Assembly (NCBI RefSeq): GCF_004522215.1
Contig: NZ_SDLR01000008.1
Location: 124,001 to 188,000 of the forward strand
Direction of reading: 5' to 3'
Length of the DNA: 64,000 nucleotides
Source of the DNA: Ammoniphilus sp. YIM 78166
GTDB lineage: Bacteria > Bacillota > Bacilli > Aneurinibacillales > RAOX-1
Positions 35,714 through 43,924 of the stretch are shown piece after piece (positions within the stretch are counted from its first letter, which is position 1; the number at the start of each line of letters is the position of its first letter). Made by a program: the position numbers and the translations under genes. The notes under the pieces are model-generated. The model was given only the letters and a program-made list of their open reading frames with translations. It had not been told where the DNA came from and made no database searches.

Positions 35714-35785
35714 AGGGGATAAGACAGCAAAGATAAATGACATAATTAGACAAAAATAAAAAATGTAGTGGGGAGTTGAAACAAA

Positions 35786-35801
35786 ATGCAAGCGATAACA
35801 T
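35786..35801 (+). promoter_or_regulatory. Perfect cre operator overlapping the acsA start codon
   Basis: ATGCAAGCGATAACAT agrees with the CcpA operator consensus WTGNAANCGNWWNCAW at every constrained position and begins with the acsA ATG itself. It could repress acsA by roadblock. Confidence 0.7.
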
Positions 35802-37501
35802 TACAGGCTGTTGAGGGAAAAAACAATCTAGTAAGCTATGAAGAGTCCTACAGCAACTTCGATTGGAAAGAAGTTGAAAAAGAGTTTACCTGGTATGAGA
35901 CGGGTAAAGTGAATTTGGCATACGAGGCTATTGACAGACACTGTGAAACAGCTAGAAAGAACAAGGTGGCCTTATACTATAGCGATGCGAAACGCGATGA
36001 AAAATATACTTTCCTTGAAATGAAAAAGAATTCTAATAAATTTGGAAACGTTTTAAGAAATTTAGGCGTTGCCAAGGGAGACCGTGTGTTTGTATTCATG
36101 CCTCGTTCCCCTGAATTATACTTTAGCGTATTAGGCGCAATTAAAGTAGGTGCCATTGTTGGACCACTTTTCGAAGCGTTTATGGAAGCAGCAGTTAGAG
36201 ACCGTTTAGCTGATAGCGAAGCTGTGGCGATCATTACAACTCCAGAATTATTGAAGAGAGTTCCTGTTGCTGAACTTCCTGCACTGAAGCATGTTATCCT
36301 AGTAGGTTCCGAGGGAGAGCTTCAAGAAGGACAAGTAAGCTACGAAGCAGCCATGGAGGCAGCTAGCAACAAATTAGAAATTGAGTGGGTTGACCGTGAA
36401 GACGGATTAATCCTACATTATACATCAGGTTCAACAGGCAAACCAAAGGGTGTTCTTCATGTGCATAACGCCATGATTCAACACTATCAGACAGCAAAAT
36501 GGGTGCTTGACCTTCAAGAAGAAGATATCTATTGGTGCACTGCAGATCCAGGCTGGGTAACAGGTACTTCCTATGGCATCTTCGGACCATGGCTCAATGG
36601 TGCGTCCAATGTTGTACGAGGCGGTCGCTTCAGTCCACAAGATTGGTACTCCACCATTGAGAAATATAGCGTAACGGTTTGGTATAGTGCACCTACTGCA
36701 TTCCGCATGCTTATGGGTGCTGGAGATGAGTTGGTTAAGGATTATGATCTTTCTACGCTGCGCCATGTTCTCAGTGTAGGAGAGCCTCTTAACCCTGAGG
36801 TCGTACATTGGGGAATGAGAGTGTTTAATAAGCGCATTCACGATACTTGGTGGATGACCGAAACAGGTGCTCAGATTATTTGTAACTATCCTTCTATGGC
36901 AATTAAGCCTGGTTCCATGGGTAAGCCAATTCCAGGTGTAGGAGCTGCAATCGTGGATGATGAAGGCAATGTATTGCCTCCTAACCGTATGGGGAACCTT
37001 GCGATTAAAGTTTCCTGGCCATCCATGATGAGAAAAATCTGGAATAACCCTACGAAGTATGAGGAATATTTCAAACTAAGTGGATGGTATGTATCTGGAG
37101 ATTCAGCTTATATGGATGAAGATGGGTACTTCTGGTTCCAAGGTCGTGTAGACGATGTAATCATGACTGCAGGAGAGCGGGTAGGTCCATTTGAAGTAGA
37201 GAGCAAGCTTGTAGAGCATCCAGCAGTAGCAGAAGCAGGCGTCATCGGCAAGCCAGACGCAATTCGTGGGGAAATTATTAAGGCGTTTATTGCATTAAGA
37301 GCAGGTTATGAGCCTTCCGACGAGCTATTGGAAGATATCCGTAACTTTGTTAAAACAGGATTGGCTGCCCATGCAGCACCTCGTGAGATCGAAGTGAAGG
37401 ATAAGCTGCCTAAGACTCGTTCTGGTAAGATCATGCGCCGTGTGTTAAAAGCATGGGAGCTAGGGCTTCCTACTGGTGACTTATCTACAATGGAAGACTA
37501 A
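35786..37501 (+). CDS. acsA: Acetyl-CoA synthetase
   Basis: 571-aa AMP-forming acetate-CoA ligase. Seen: LHYTSGSTGKPKGVLHVH near residues 211-228 (P-loop), WWMTETGAQIICNYP near 359 (A5), GWYVSGDSAYMDEDGYFWFQGR near 434 (A7/A8), and PKTRSGKIMRR near 547 with the catalytic Lys that is the acetylation site controlled by Acu proteins. It activates acetate, or the acetate formed from overflow metabolism, to acetyl-CoA. Divergent from acuBC, as in B. subtilis. A cre site covers the start codon. Confidence 0.96.
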   Translation: MQAITLQAVEGKNNLVSYEESYSNFDWKEVEKEFTWYETGKVNLAYEAIDRHCETARKNKVALYYSDAKRDEKYTFLEMKKNSNKFGNVLRNLGVAKGDRVFVFMPRSPELYFSVLGAIKVGAIVGPLFEAFMEAAVRDRLADSEAVAIITTPELLKRVPVAELPALKHVILVGSEGELQEGQVSYEAAMEAASNKLEIEWVDREDGLILHYTSGSTGKPKGVLHVHNAMIQHYQTAKWVLDLQEEDIYWCTADPGWVTGTSYGIFGPWLNGASNVVRGGRFSPQDWYSTIEKYSVTVWYSAPTAFRMLMGAGDELVKDYDLSTLRHVLSVGEPLNPEVVHWGMRVFNKRIHDTWWMTETGAQIICNYPSMAIKPGSMGKPIPGVGAAIVDDEGNVLPPNRMGNLAIKVSWPSMMRKIWNNPTKYEEYFKLSGWYVSGDSAYMDEDGYFWFQGRVDDVIMTAGERVGPFEVESKLVEHPAVAEAGVIGKPDAIRGEIIKAFIALRAGYEPSDELLEDIRNFVKTGLAAHAAPREIEVKDKLPKTRSGKIMRRVLKAWELGLPTGDLSTMED

Positions 37502-37510
37502 TGAACGTTC

Positions 37511-37543
37511 AATACGAGCTGGTATTTGCCAGCTCGTATTTGT
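37511..37543 (+). terminator. Terminator after acsA
   Basis: AATACGAGCTGG and CCAGCTCGTATT form a 12-bp stem with a 6-nt loop; the T tract is short. Confidence 0.75.
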
Positions 37544-37656
37544 TATCCTCTTGATATTGCCCAGAAAATGATGATCCAAATGGGTAAGCTTAGGATAATG
37601 CCATTGAATAACCCTTTATAAAAAGCAGCCGACACTCTCGGTTTTTCTTGTTCCAT
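37543..37656 (-). CDS. Small membrane protein (37 aa), unknown
   Basis: A short minus-strand frame MEQEKPRVSAAFYKGLFNGI... with a single hydrophobic helix (LSLPIWIIIFWAI) near the C-terminus. ACGAGGAGAACTC stands before the ATG at 37656. It is convergent with acsA and lies downstream of the penicillin-binding protein gene beyond a terminator. I do not recognise the family; coding status rests on the ribosome site and the amphipathic composition. Confidence 0.55.
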   Translation of the reverse strand: MEQEKPRVSAAFYKGLFNGIILSLPIWIIIFWAISRG

Positions 37657-37712
37657 GAGTTCTCCTCGTTAGATTGGATTTGTTTCCATTATCTCCATAG
37701 TAGTTCTAATGC

Positions 37713-37749
37713 AAACAAAAAAAGCCTTGCTAAACTAAAGCAAGGCTTC
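37713..37749 (-). terminator. Terminator after the penicillin-binding protein gene
   Basis: Minus strand AAGCCTTGC and GCAAGGCTT with a 9-nt loop, followed by a run of T. Confidence 0.85.
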
Positions 37750-37769
37750 TTCTTCAAATCATGTTACCC

Positions 37770-40610
37770 TTATCCTCTTGGTACAGGAGGAGATGTCATA
37801 TCAGGTACTTGCTGTAAAGGATCTAAAGGAACAATATCATCCAATGGCGTTCGGGTATCCGGAGGTGAAAAATCACCGTCTTTAGGTCCCTCATCAATAG
37901 GAAGAATGCTGCCATAGGTTACAGCTTGTGAAGGACTTGATTCTTTGCCTGATACATCAACTGCAGTTACATAGAATACACCTTGTTGACTTAGGTTCAT
38001 CGCTTTGTCATTAGGCTGGTGGACCACTCCGATCTTCTCGAATGAGGTTCCTAGCGTAGAGCGGTAGATTCTATATCCTACGATATCTGCTTCAGGGTTA
38101 GTATTCCATGTTATTCTGCCAGACTGAACAGCGACACCCTGAGGTGGTGATGGAACATTACCGTCATCCACACGCGGATCTTCCCTATTTGGGAGTCTCT
38201 TATCCCAGTCAAGTGTCTTAAACGACATCTTATACTTTTCAGGATTAGTCGGCAGCTGTACAGGCTCAGGTGCCTTGAGGCCGATTCGGTTTAGAACCAT
38301 ATCCTCTGGAGTTCCCGCTTTAGCTAAGTAGAAATCTCCGTTGTAAGGAATGACCTTTCCCTTAATATGAACATCACAGGTTTCTGTTGGCACAAACTTT
38401 TGGTTAAATAACTCCGTGACAACCGTTCCCGCTTCGTGGCATAGGTCTGTCGGAAGCTTCCCTGATATACTGCAAACCGCTCTGCTCACAATTCCTTCAG
38501 GCTGGACAAACTTCGAATCTGTTGGATAGCGCTCAGGATAAAGTTCAAACAATCCATTCATCATCCTGGCCCAGATTTCCGTTGATCTCGCCGTTTTAGA
38601 TTTTGGAAGTGGGTAAGGGATGTCATAACCAATCCAAACCCCTAGAGTTACTTCGGGGGTATACCCAACAAACCAGGAATCGATGTCATCGTTTGTGGTT
38701 CCGGTTTTTCCGGCAAAATCTCGGTTGCCTTTGACTAATCGTTGCAGGGCAGCGCCAGTACCGCTTTTTACCACTGTACGCATCATATCTGTTGATAAGT
38801 AGGCTGTTTGCTCAGAGAAAACCATCTGTGGTGTTTTCACATGTTCAAAAATCGTTTCCCCATCCGAATTCTCAATTTTTTCGATTAGATAGGCATCTAA
38901 AAATGAACCTTGATTGGGAAAAACGGAGTAGGCATTCGTAATTTCTTCAACGGTCAGACCTTGAGTGAGACCACCAATCACACCAGTCTTAGCTTGGAAG
39001 TCATTCACTCTAGCGTTATCCTTTGGTGTTACAAGGGTTGTTACTCCCATCTTTTCCACGAAGTCGAGGGACTCAGGTATACCTACATTCAGGTAGGCTT
39101 TGATAGCTGGGATATTGTAGGACCATTTTAAGGCTTCCCGGACTGTAATTAACCCTTGGAACCTGTTATTCCAGTTTGCTGGGTAATGGGGCGGATTGCC
39201 AACGCCATTCTCTAATGCAATGGGAGCATCATCAATGGCAGAGCCAGGTTGCAATAATCCTAGTTCAAATGCGGGTGCATAGGCTGCAATGGGCTTCATA
39301 GCTGATCCTGGCTGTCTAGGCCGCATCGTATGGTTGACCTGTGAAACCTCAAAGTTGCGTCCACCTGCAAACCCTAAAATGGCACCAGTCTTATTATCAA
39401 GTAAGGTTGCCCCTACTTCCTCGAGTGCATCTTTAACCTCTTTATACTCAGATCCAAATCGAGCCTTGTAGGTTCTGTTCGGACCGAAGAACTCAGGGTT
39501 CTTAGCAATACTATCCATCATTTCAATAATATCTTTATCAATGGTGGTATAGATGTGGTAACCGCCTCGAAGGATTTCCGTACGTTTTTGATCAATGAGC
39601 TGACGATATTCTTGACGAGTCATGTCGTCTCGGTTTAATGCAGGATCTTTCGCGATATCGCGGTCCACAAGGACCTTCGCCGCACGATCTTCAATTTCCA
39701 TCATGAGAAAAGGATACTGACTATAGGCCCGTGCTTTCTTTTCCGCAAGGTTAGCTTGAATATCGTAGGCAAGGGCTTCATCGTATTGTTGCTGGGTTAT
39801 GTAGCCATTCTCTAGCATGCGGCCTAAGACAATCTTCTGCCTTTTTTTCCCTGCCTCCAGTCCCCCTGGATTGTATTCTTCAAAAGGTACATAGCGGGAG
39901 GGAGCTTGGAGCATTCCTGCGATATAAGCAGATTGTGGAATGTTTAGCTCTTTTACGTCAATTCCAAAAATCCCCTTCGCTGCTGCTTGAACCCCATAGA
40001 TGTTGGATTTATTTGCGCTATAGCCAAAGTACATCTCATTCATATAGGCTTCAAGGATCTGATCCTTAGAGAACATCCGCTCAATACGCAGAGCTAGGAA
40101 AATTTCTTTTGCCTTGCGCTTGTGGCTGACTTCAGGCGATAAAATCGTTTGTTTAATCAACTGCTGGGTAAGAGTACTGCCTCCGGTCTGGACGGGGCTT
40201 CCCATAATATCCTGTAGGGTGGCCCGGGTAATAGCTTTAAGATCAACGCCGCGATGCTCATAGAAATGTCTGTCTTCTGTAGCTATGATGGCATTAATTA
40301 AATGGGGAGACACTTCTTCTTTCTTTACTAAACGGCGGTCTTCCTCTGCTCGCAGTTGTCCGATCAAGGCTTTATCACGGAAGTACGCAAACCCCGTAAG
40401 GTGATTTGAGAATACATCGTCACTTATGGTCTCATAAGAACGGACAGGATCGTCTTTTACAAGGGATGCCACATAGCCTGCTGCAGCACCTCCAGCAAAA
40501 AGCACACCCATCAAAATAAGTAATGTGGTTAATTGTGTAATTCCCCAGAGGATTCGCCAGACACGTCGGCCTTTGGTAGGCTTGTCCTTGGATTGATTCT
40601 GCATGGTCAT
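37770..40610 (-). CDS. Class A penicillin-binding protein (transglycosylase/transpeptidase, PBP1-type) with FN3 domain
   Basis: 946 aa. A short cytoplasmic basic segment and a transmembrane helix (residues about 20-45) are followed by the GT51 glycosyltransferase (ATEDRHFYEHRGVD, GGSTLTQQLIKQ). The transpeptidase has the SAMK serine motif in RPRQPGSAMKPIAAY, SYN and KTGTT. A C-terminal fibronectin type III-like domain (PPQGVAVQSGRITWNTNPEAD) and an acidic, proline-rich tail follow. It builds and crosslinks peptidoglycan outside the membrane. ATG at 40610 with AGGGAGGAATTT upstream; a longer frame further upstream is unlikely. Monocistronic. Confidence 0.93.
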   Translation of the reverse strand: MTMQNQSKDKPTKGRRVWRILWGITQLTTLLILMGVLFAGGAAAGYVASLVKDDPVRSYETISDDVFSNHLTGFAYFRDKALIGQLRAEEDRRLVKKEEVSPHLINAIIATEDRHFYEHRGVDLKAITRATLQDIMGSPVQTGGSTLTQQLIKQTILSPEVSHKRKAKEIFLALRIERMFSKDQILEAYMNEMYFGYSANKSNIYGVQAAAKGIFGIDVKELNIPQSAYIAGMLQAPSRYVPFEEYNPGGLEAGKKRQKIVLGRMLENGYITQQQYDEALAYDIQANLAEKKARAYSQYPFLMMEIEDRAAKVLVDRDIAKDPALNRDDMTRQEYRQLIDQKRTEILRGGYHIYTTIDKDIIEMMDSIAKNPEFFGPNRTYKARFGSEYKEVKDALEEVGATLLDNKTGAILGFAGGRNFEVSQVNHTMRPRQPGSAMKPIAAYAPAFELGLLQPGSAIDDAPIALENGVGNPPHYPANWNNRFQGLITVREALKWSYNIPAIKAYLNVGIPESLDFVEKMGVTTLVTPKDNARVNDFQAKTGVIGGLTQGLTVEEITNAYSVFPNQGSFLDAYLIEKIENSDGETIFEHVKTPQMVFSEQTAYLSTDMMRTVVKSGTGAALQRLVKGNRDFAGKTGTTNDDIDSWFVGYTPEVTLGVWIGYDIPYPLPKSKTARSTEIWARMMNGLFELYPERYPTDSKFVQPEGIVSRAVCSISGKLPTDLCHEAGTVVTELFNQKFVPTETCDVHIKGKVIPYNGDFYLAKAGTPEDMVLNRIGLKAPEPVQLPTNPEKYKMSFKTLDWDKRLPNREDPRVDDGNVPSPPQGVAVQSGRITWNTNPEADIVGYRIYRSTLGTSFEKIGVVHQPNDKAMNLSQQGVFYVTAVDVSGKESSPSQAVTYGSILPIDEGPKDGDFSPPDTRTPLDDIVPLDPLQQVPDMTSPPVPRG

Positions 40611-40764
40611 AAATTCCTCCCTAGATGTTGCCCCATACCTTCTATTATACCACAATCTTGCAAAATAAGGTGAATTTGCGTTGCATTTCCTTTTGTTTTA
40701 TGGTAATCATATTAATATGATCTTTTATACGGTAACAGTGAGAGGACTTAGTATTTTCTATTTT

Positions 40765-40928
40765 ATGGTTGCAGAGAGTCGGTGTAAGGTGCAAGCCGTC
40801 CCAGGAATAGAAGAGAATTACACCCTGGAGTTACCCACGACTGAAGAGTGGAAGAATCCATACGATTCTTCAATTAGGGTGGTACCGCGAGCAAACATCT
40901 CGTCCCTAAGTGGATGAGGTGTTTTTTT
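40765..40928 (+). promoter_or_regulatory. Tyrosine T-box leader of tyrS
   Basis: Contains the invariant T-box AGGGTGGTACCGCG (40876-40889), an AGAGAGTCGGTG stem I region, and a specifier-loop GAATTACACC with TAC (Tyr codon). A terminator (ACATCTCGTCC with GGATGAGGTGT, then seven T) ends at about 40928. Uncharged tRNA-Tyr would stabilise the antiterminator and switch on tyrS. Confidence 0.93.
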
Positions 40929-40957
40929 GTATTTCTAGAGGAAAGGTGAGTGCTTTC

Positions 40958-42223
40958 ATGTCAACAGAGGCAAACAAGGTTACTTTAACGGAAGAGCAGA
41001 AAAAAGAGGTTCAACGGCAGTTATCGCTGATCCAAAGAGGAATTGCTGAAATCGTTCCGCAGGATGAATTGGTAAAAAAGCTCGAAAAGTCAGTGTCCAC
41101 AGGTAAACCGCTCAAAATCAAGCTTGGTCTTGATCCTACAGCCCCTGACCTGCACGTTGGGCATACGGTAGTCCTTCATAAGCTTCGTCAGTTTCAAGAG
41201 CTTGGTCATACGATTCAACTGTTAATCGGTGATTTTACAGGTCGGATCGGAGACCCGACAGGGAAGTCAGAAACAAGAAAACAGCTTACAGAAGAGGATG
41301 TTAAGCGGAACGCTCAAACGTATGTGGAGCAATTCGGCAAAGTCATGGATGTTTCTGAGCTGAAGGTGTTCTACAATAGCTCTTGGCTGTCCACAATGAA
41401 TTTTGAAGCCGTGGTCCGCTTAGCCGCAAATGTTACCGTAGCACGGATGCTCGAGAGGGATGACTTTTCCAAACGCTACCAAACCAATCAACCGATTAGT
41501 ATCCATGAATTTTTCTATCCCTTAATGCAGGGCTATGACTCCGTTGCGTTAGAAAGTGATATCGAGCTTGGGGGAACGGATCAGAAATTTAACCTTCTAA
41601 TGGGTCGCCAATTACAGAAGGAGTATGGAAAAGAACAGCAGATTGCGATCATGATGCCTATCCTTGAGGGATTAGATGGCGTTCAAAAGATGAGTAAGAG
41701 CTTGGGTAATTACATTGGGATTGGAGAGGCTCCCAATGAGATTTATGGGAAAACCATGTCCGTGCCGGATGAGCTGATGTTAAAGTATTATGAATTAGTT
41801 ACAGATATCTCCAATGAAGATCTACAAGCTCTTCGAGCGGGGTTAGAAGATGGCAGTGTACATCCTCGCGATGCCAAAATGAACCTGGCCAAGCGATTTG
41901 TCCTGATGTTCCATGGAACGGCCGCAGCAGAGGAGGCTGAAGAACACTTTAAGCGAGTATTTCAACAGCGGGCTCTTCCTACAGATATCCCTGAAGTGAA
42001 GCTGTCTCAGGAAAGCTTAGAGAATGGCCAAATTTGGATTGCCAAGCTATTAGTAGAGCTCGGTTTAACGCCTTCTTCCGGTGAAGCGCGCCGAATGATC
42101 CAACAAGGTGGAGTCAAAATTAACGAAGAAAAAATGGAGGACGTGCAAGCTCAGATTCAAGTAGAAAACGATATGATTGTACAAGTCGGGAAGAGGAAGT
42201 TTGCTAAAGTTGTACTTTCATAA
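40958..42223 (+). CDS. tyrS: Tyrosyl-tRNA synthetase
   Basis: 421-aa class I aminoacyl-tRNA synthetase. The HIGH-like motif is HVGHT near residue 59, the KMSKS motif is intact near residue 232, and the C-terminal S4 domain ([19 protein letters not shown]) begins near 360. The wording [13 protein letters not shown] is typical of the TyrZ-like subtype found beside some Bacillales genes. ATG at 40958 is chosen because GAGGAAAGGTGAG precedes it and the leader terminator is just upstream. Controlled by the T-box leader. Confidence 0.95.
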   Translation: MSTEANKVTLTEEQKKEVQRQLSLIQRGIAEIVPQDELVKKLEKSVSTGKPLKIKLGLDPTAPDLHVGHTVVLHKLRQFQELGHTIQLLIGDFTGRIGDPTGKSETRKQLTEEDVKRNAQTYVEQFGKVMDVSELKVFYNSSWLSTMNFEAVVRLAANVTVARMLERDDFSKRYQTNQPISIHEFFYPLMQGYDSVALESDIELGGTDQKFNLLMGRQLQKEYGKEQQIAIMMPILEGLDGVQKMSKSLGNYIGIGEAPNEIYGKTMSVPDELMLKYYELVTDISNEDLQALRAGLEDGSVHPRDAKMNLAKRFVLMFHGTAAAEEAEEHFKRVFQQRALPTDIPEVKLSQESLENGQIWIAKLLVELGLTPSSGEARRMIQQGGVKINEEKMEDVQAQIQVENDMIVQVGKRKFAKVVLS

Positions 42224-42315
42224 CGCCCATGGACGATATAGTCGGAGTTTTATTCGGTTAAAGAGAATTAACCGAATAAGCTCTGGTCCATTTTAACCAG
42301 GCCATCATAGTGAAA

Positions 42316-42374
42316 AACAAAAAAAGGCTAGTCGCCCACAAGTCAGAGGTACTGACCTAGGGAGACTGCCTTTC
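42316..42374 (-). terminator. Terminator after rpsD
   Basis: Minus strand AAAGGCAGTC(TCCC) pairs with GGG(C)GACTAGCCTTT across a long loop, followed by a run of T. The separate perfect hairpin TTATTCGGTTAA/TTAACCGAATAA at 42250-42279 after tyrS has no T tract. Confidence 0.7.
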
Positions 42375-42377
42375 TTA

Positions 42378-42974
42378 TTAACGAGAGTAGAACTCGACGA
42401 TAAGCGTTTCGTTAATTTCGGAAGTTAGCTCATCGCGCTCAGGAAGACGTACATAAGTACCTTCTAGAGTGTTGTCATTGAAGCTTAGGTAACCTGGAAG
42501 ATGAGTGCGAGCTGCTAAAGCATCTTTCACGATCTCAAGGTTTTGGCTCTTCTCGCGAAGACCAATCACATCACCTGGTTGTACACGGTAAGAAGGAACG
42601 TTTACTTTCTTTCCGTTTACTGTAACGTGTCCATGAACGACTAATTGACGAGCAGCTGGACGAGAAGCAGCTAGACCTAAACGGTAAACTAGGTTGTCCA
42701 AACGGGATTCCAATAGTCTCATGAAGTTAGCACCAGCAACACCTTGTAACTTCGTTGCTTGAGTGAACAACTTGCGGAAAGGCTTTTCGTTCATGCCATA
42801 CATATGACGAAGCTTTTGCTTTTCTTGTAATTGAACACCATATTCGCTAAGTTTGCGACGAGTTTGTCCATGTTGTCCTGGTGGGTAGTTGCGCTTAAGA
42901 TCTTTTCCAGTACCATCTAAGGAAATGCCTAGACGGCGAGAAAGTTTGTGACGCGGTCCTGTATAACGTGCCAT
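42378..42974 (-). CDS. rpsD: 30S ribosomal protein S4
   Basis: 198-aa primary 16S rRNA-binding protein. Starts [21 protein letters not shown] and carries the S4 RNA-binding domain near residues 90-150 ([31 protein letters not shown]). It lacks the N-terminal Cys zinc motif, as in many Bacillales. AAAGGAGATATGAATA precedes the ATG. A 200-nt leader (42975-43176) suggests autoregulation. Placed next to tyrS as in B. subtilis. Confidence 0.97.
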   Translation of the reverse strand: MARYTGPRHKLSRRLGISLDGTGKDLKRNYPPGQHGQTRRKLSEYGVQLQEKQKLRHMYGMNEKPFRKLFTQATKLQGVAGANFMRLLESRLDNLVYRLGLAASRPAARQLVVHGHVTVNGKKVNVPSYRVQPGDVIGLREKSQNLEIVKDALAARTHLPGYLSFNDNTLEGTYVRLPERDELTSEINETLIVEFYSR

Positions 42975-43176
42975 TATTCATATCTCCTTTATTATAGATT
43001 ATCAGGTGTTTGCTTCCGGTAAGCTAGTTTATTCTTAACCTGCACCCAATTCGGACGGTAGCGTTTCCGCAGTGTGCTCCATAAGGCAGACCAGCCGCGG
43101 TCCCTATGGGAATAAACTAAAGAGGGTAGATTACCGTTTTTACCTAAAATCATTGCTACCCTAAAATAAAACACAT
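42975..43176 (-). promoter_or_regulatory. Long structured 5' leader of rpsD, possible S4 autoregulatory site
   Basis: About 200 nt lie between the promoter start point and the rpsD ATG, with GC-rich pairing segments (GGGACCGCGGCTGGTC, CACTGCGGAAACG). B. subtilis rpsD is known to be repressed by S4 through its leader. The short open frame inside has no ribosome site of its own. Confidence 0.45.
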
Positions 43177-43183
43177 AAACAAC

Positions 43184-43211
43184 ATTATAACTGCTTTAGG
43201 TTTAATGTCAA
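43184..43211 (-). promoter_or_regulatory. Strong SigA promoter of rpsD
   Basis: Minus strand TTGACA, 16-bp spacer, TATAAT: both consensus hexamers. Confidence 0.85.
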
Positions 43212-43301
43212 GTAAAATGCTCTACGTCGTTAAAAGGTAATGAAAAGGAGCCACGAATAGCATATAATGATCACAAGAATCAGAATTAAGGGGTTTTTAT
43301 T

Positions 43302-43898
43302 GTGGCTAATCACTTTTACTTAATCCGACACGGTGAAACCGATTGGAATCGTCTAGAGAAACTTCAAGGTCATACCGACATTCCACTCAACCAGCAAGGA
43401 CTTCGGCAAGCGGAGTTAATTGCACAAAGATTGTCGAAACTGCCTCTTAAGTTAGTTTGTTCGAGTGACCTGAAACGCGCCATGCAAACAGCCAAACAAA
43501 TCAGCTCGTACCACTCCCATATTCCTTTTCTTCAATTTGAGCAGTTCCGTGAACGAAACTACGGGGAATGGGAAGGATTAAGCTACGAAGAGATCAAACA
43601 AAAATTCCCTTTTTATGAACCCGGTCAAAAGCTTGGGGGACACTATGGTATCGAGAAATTAGAAGACATGCAGGACAGAGCTCTAAGAAAGCTTGAGGAA
43701 CTGAGTAGCCTTTACCCTTCCTCGCATATTGCGGTCATTAGTCACGGCGGGTTAATTAATGCTCTACTTGCCTTAATGACTAAGGGTGAGCATGGAACAG
43801 GGAAAACCAAACTTAACAATACATCCTATAATCATTTAACTTACCAGAAGGGGAACTGGAGTGTCCATACAGTCAATGATGCTTCCCACCTGGAATAA
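43302..43898 (+). CDS. Histidine phosphatase family protein (phosphoglycerate mutase-like)
   Basis: 198 aa. The catalytic RHGETDWN lies at residues 9-16, the acid-base ERNYGEWEGLSYEEI near 84-98, and the second His in VISHGGLINALL near 147. Such enzymes in this clade include alpha-ribazole phosphatase (CobC-like) and broad phosphatases; no cobalamin genes are nearby, so the substrate is open. GTG start at 43302 with AAGGGGTTTTTATT upstream. Confidence 0.85.
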   Translation: MANHFYLIRHGETDWNRLEKLQGHTDIPLNQQGLRQAELIAQRLSKLPLKLVCSSDLKRAMQTAKQISSYHSHIPFLQFEQFRERNYGEWEGLSYEEIKQKFPFYEPGQKLGGHYGIEKLEDMQDRALRKLEELSSLYPSSHIAVISHGGLINALLALMTKGEHGTGKTKLNNTSYNHLTYQKGNWSVHTVNDASHLE

Positions 43899-43924
43899 GG
43901 AAGCTGGAAATGAGGGACTAGCTC

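Noticed and set aside
40706-40721. 16-bp palindrome ATCATATTAATATGAT before tyrS
   Set aside because: Made only of A/T-rich words in an A/T-rich gap; the T-box already explains tyrS control.
40681-40917. Open frame before tyrS
   Set aside because: It lies within the promoter and T-box leader; the conserved T-box sequence explains the region.
42992-43174. 60-codon frame upstream of rpsD
   Set aside because: No ribosome site; falls inside the leader RNA.
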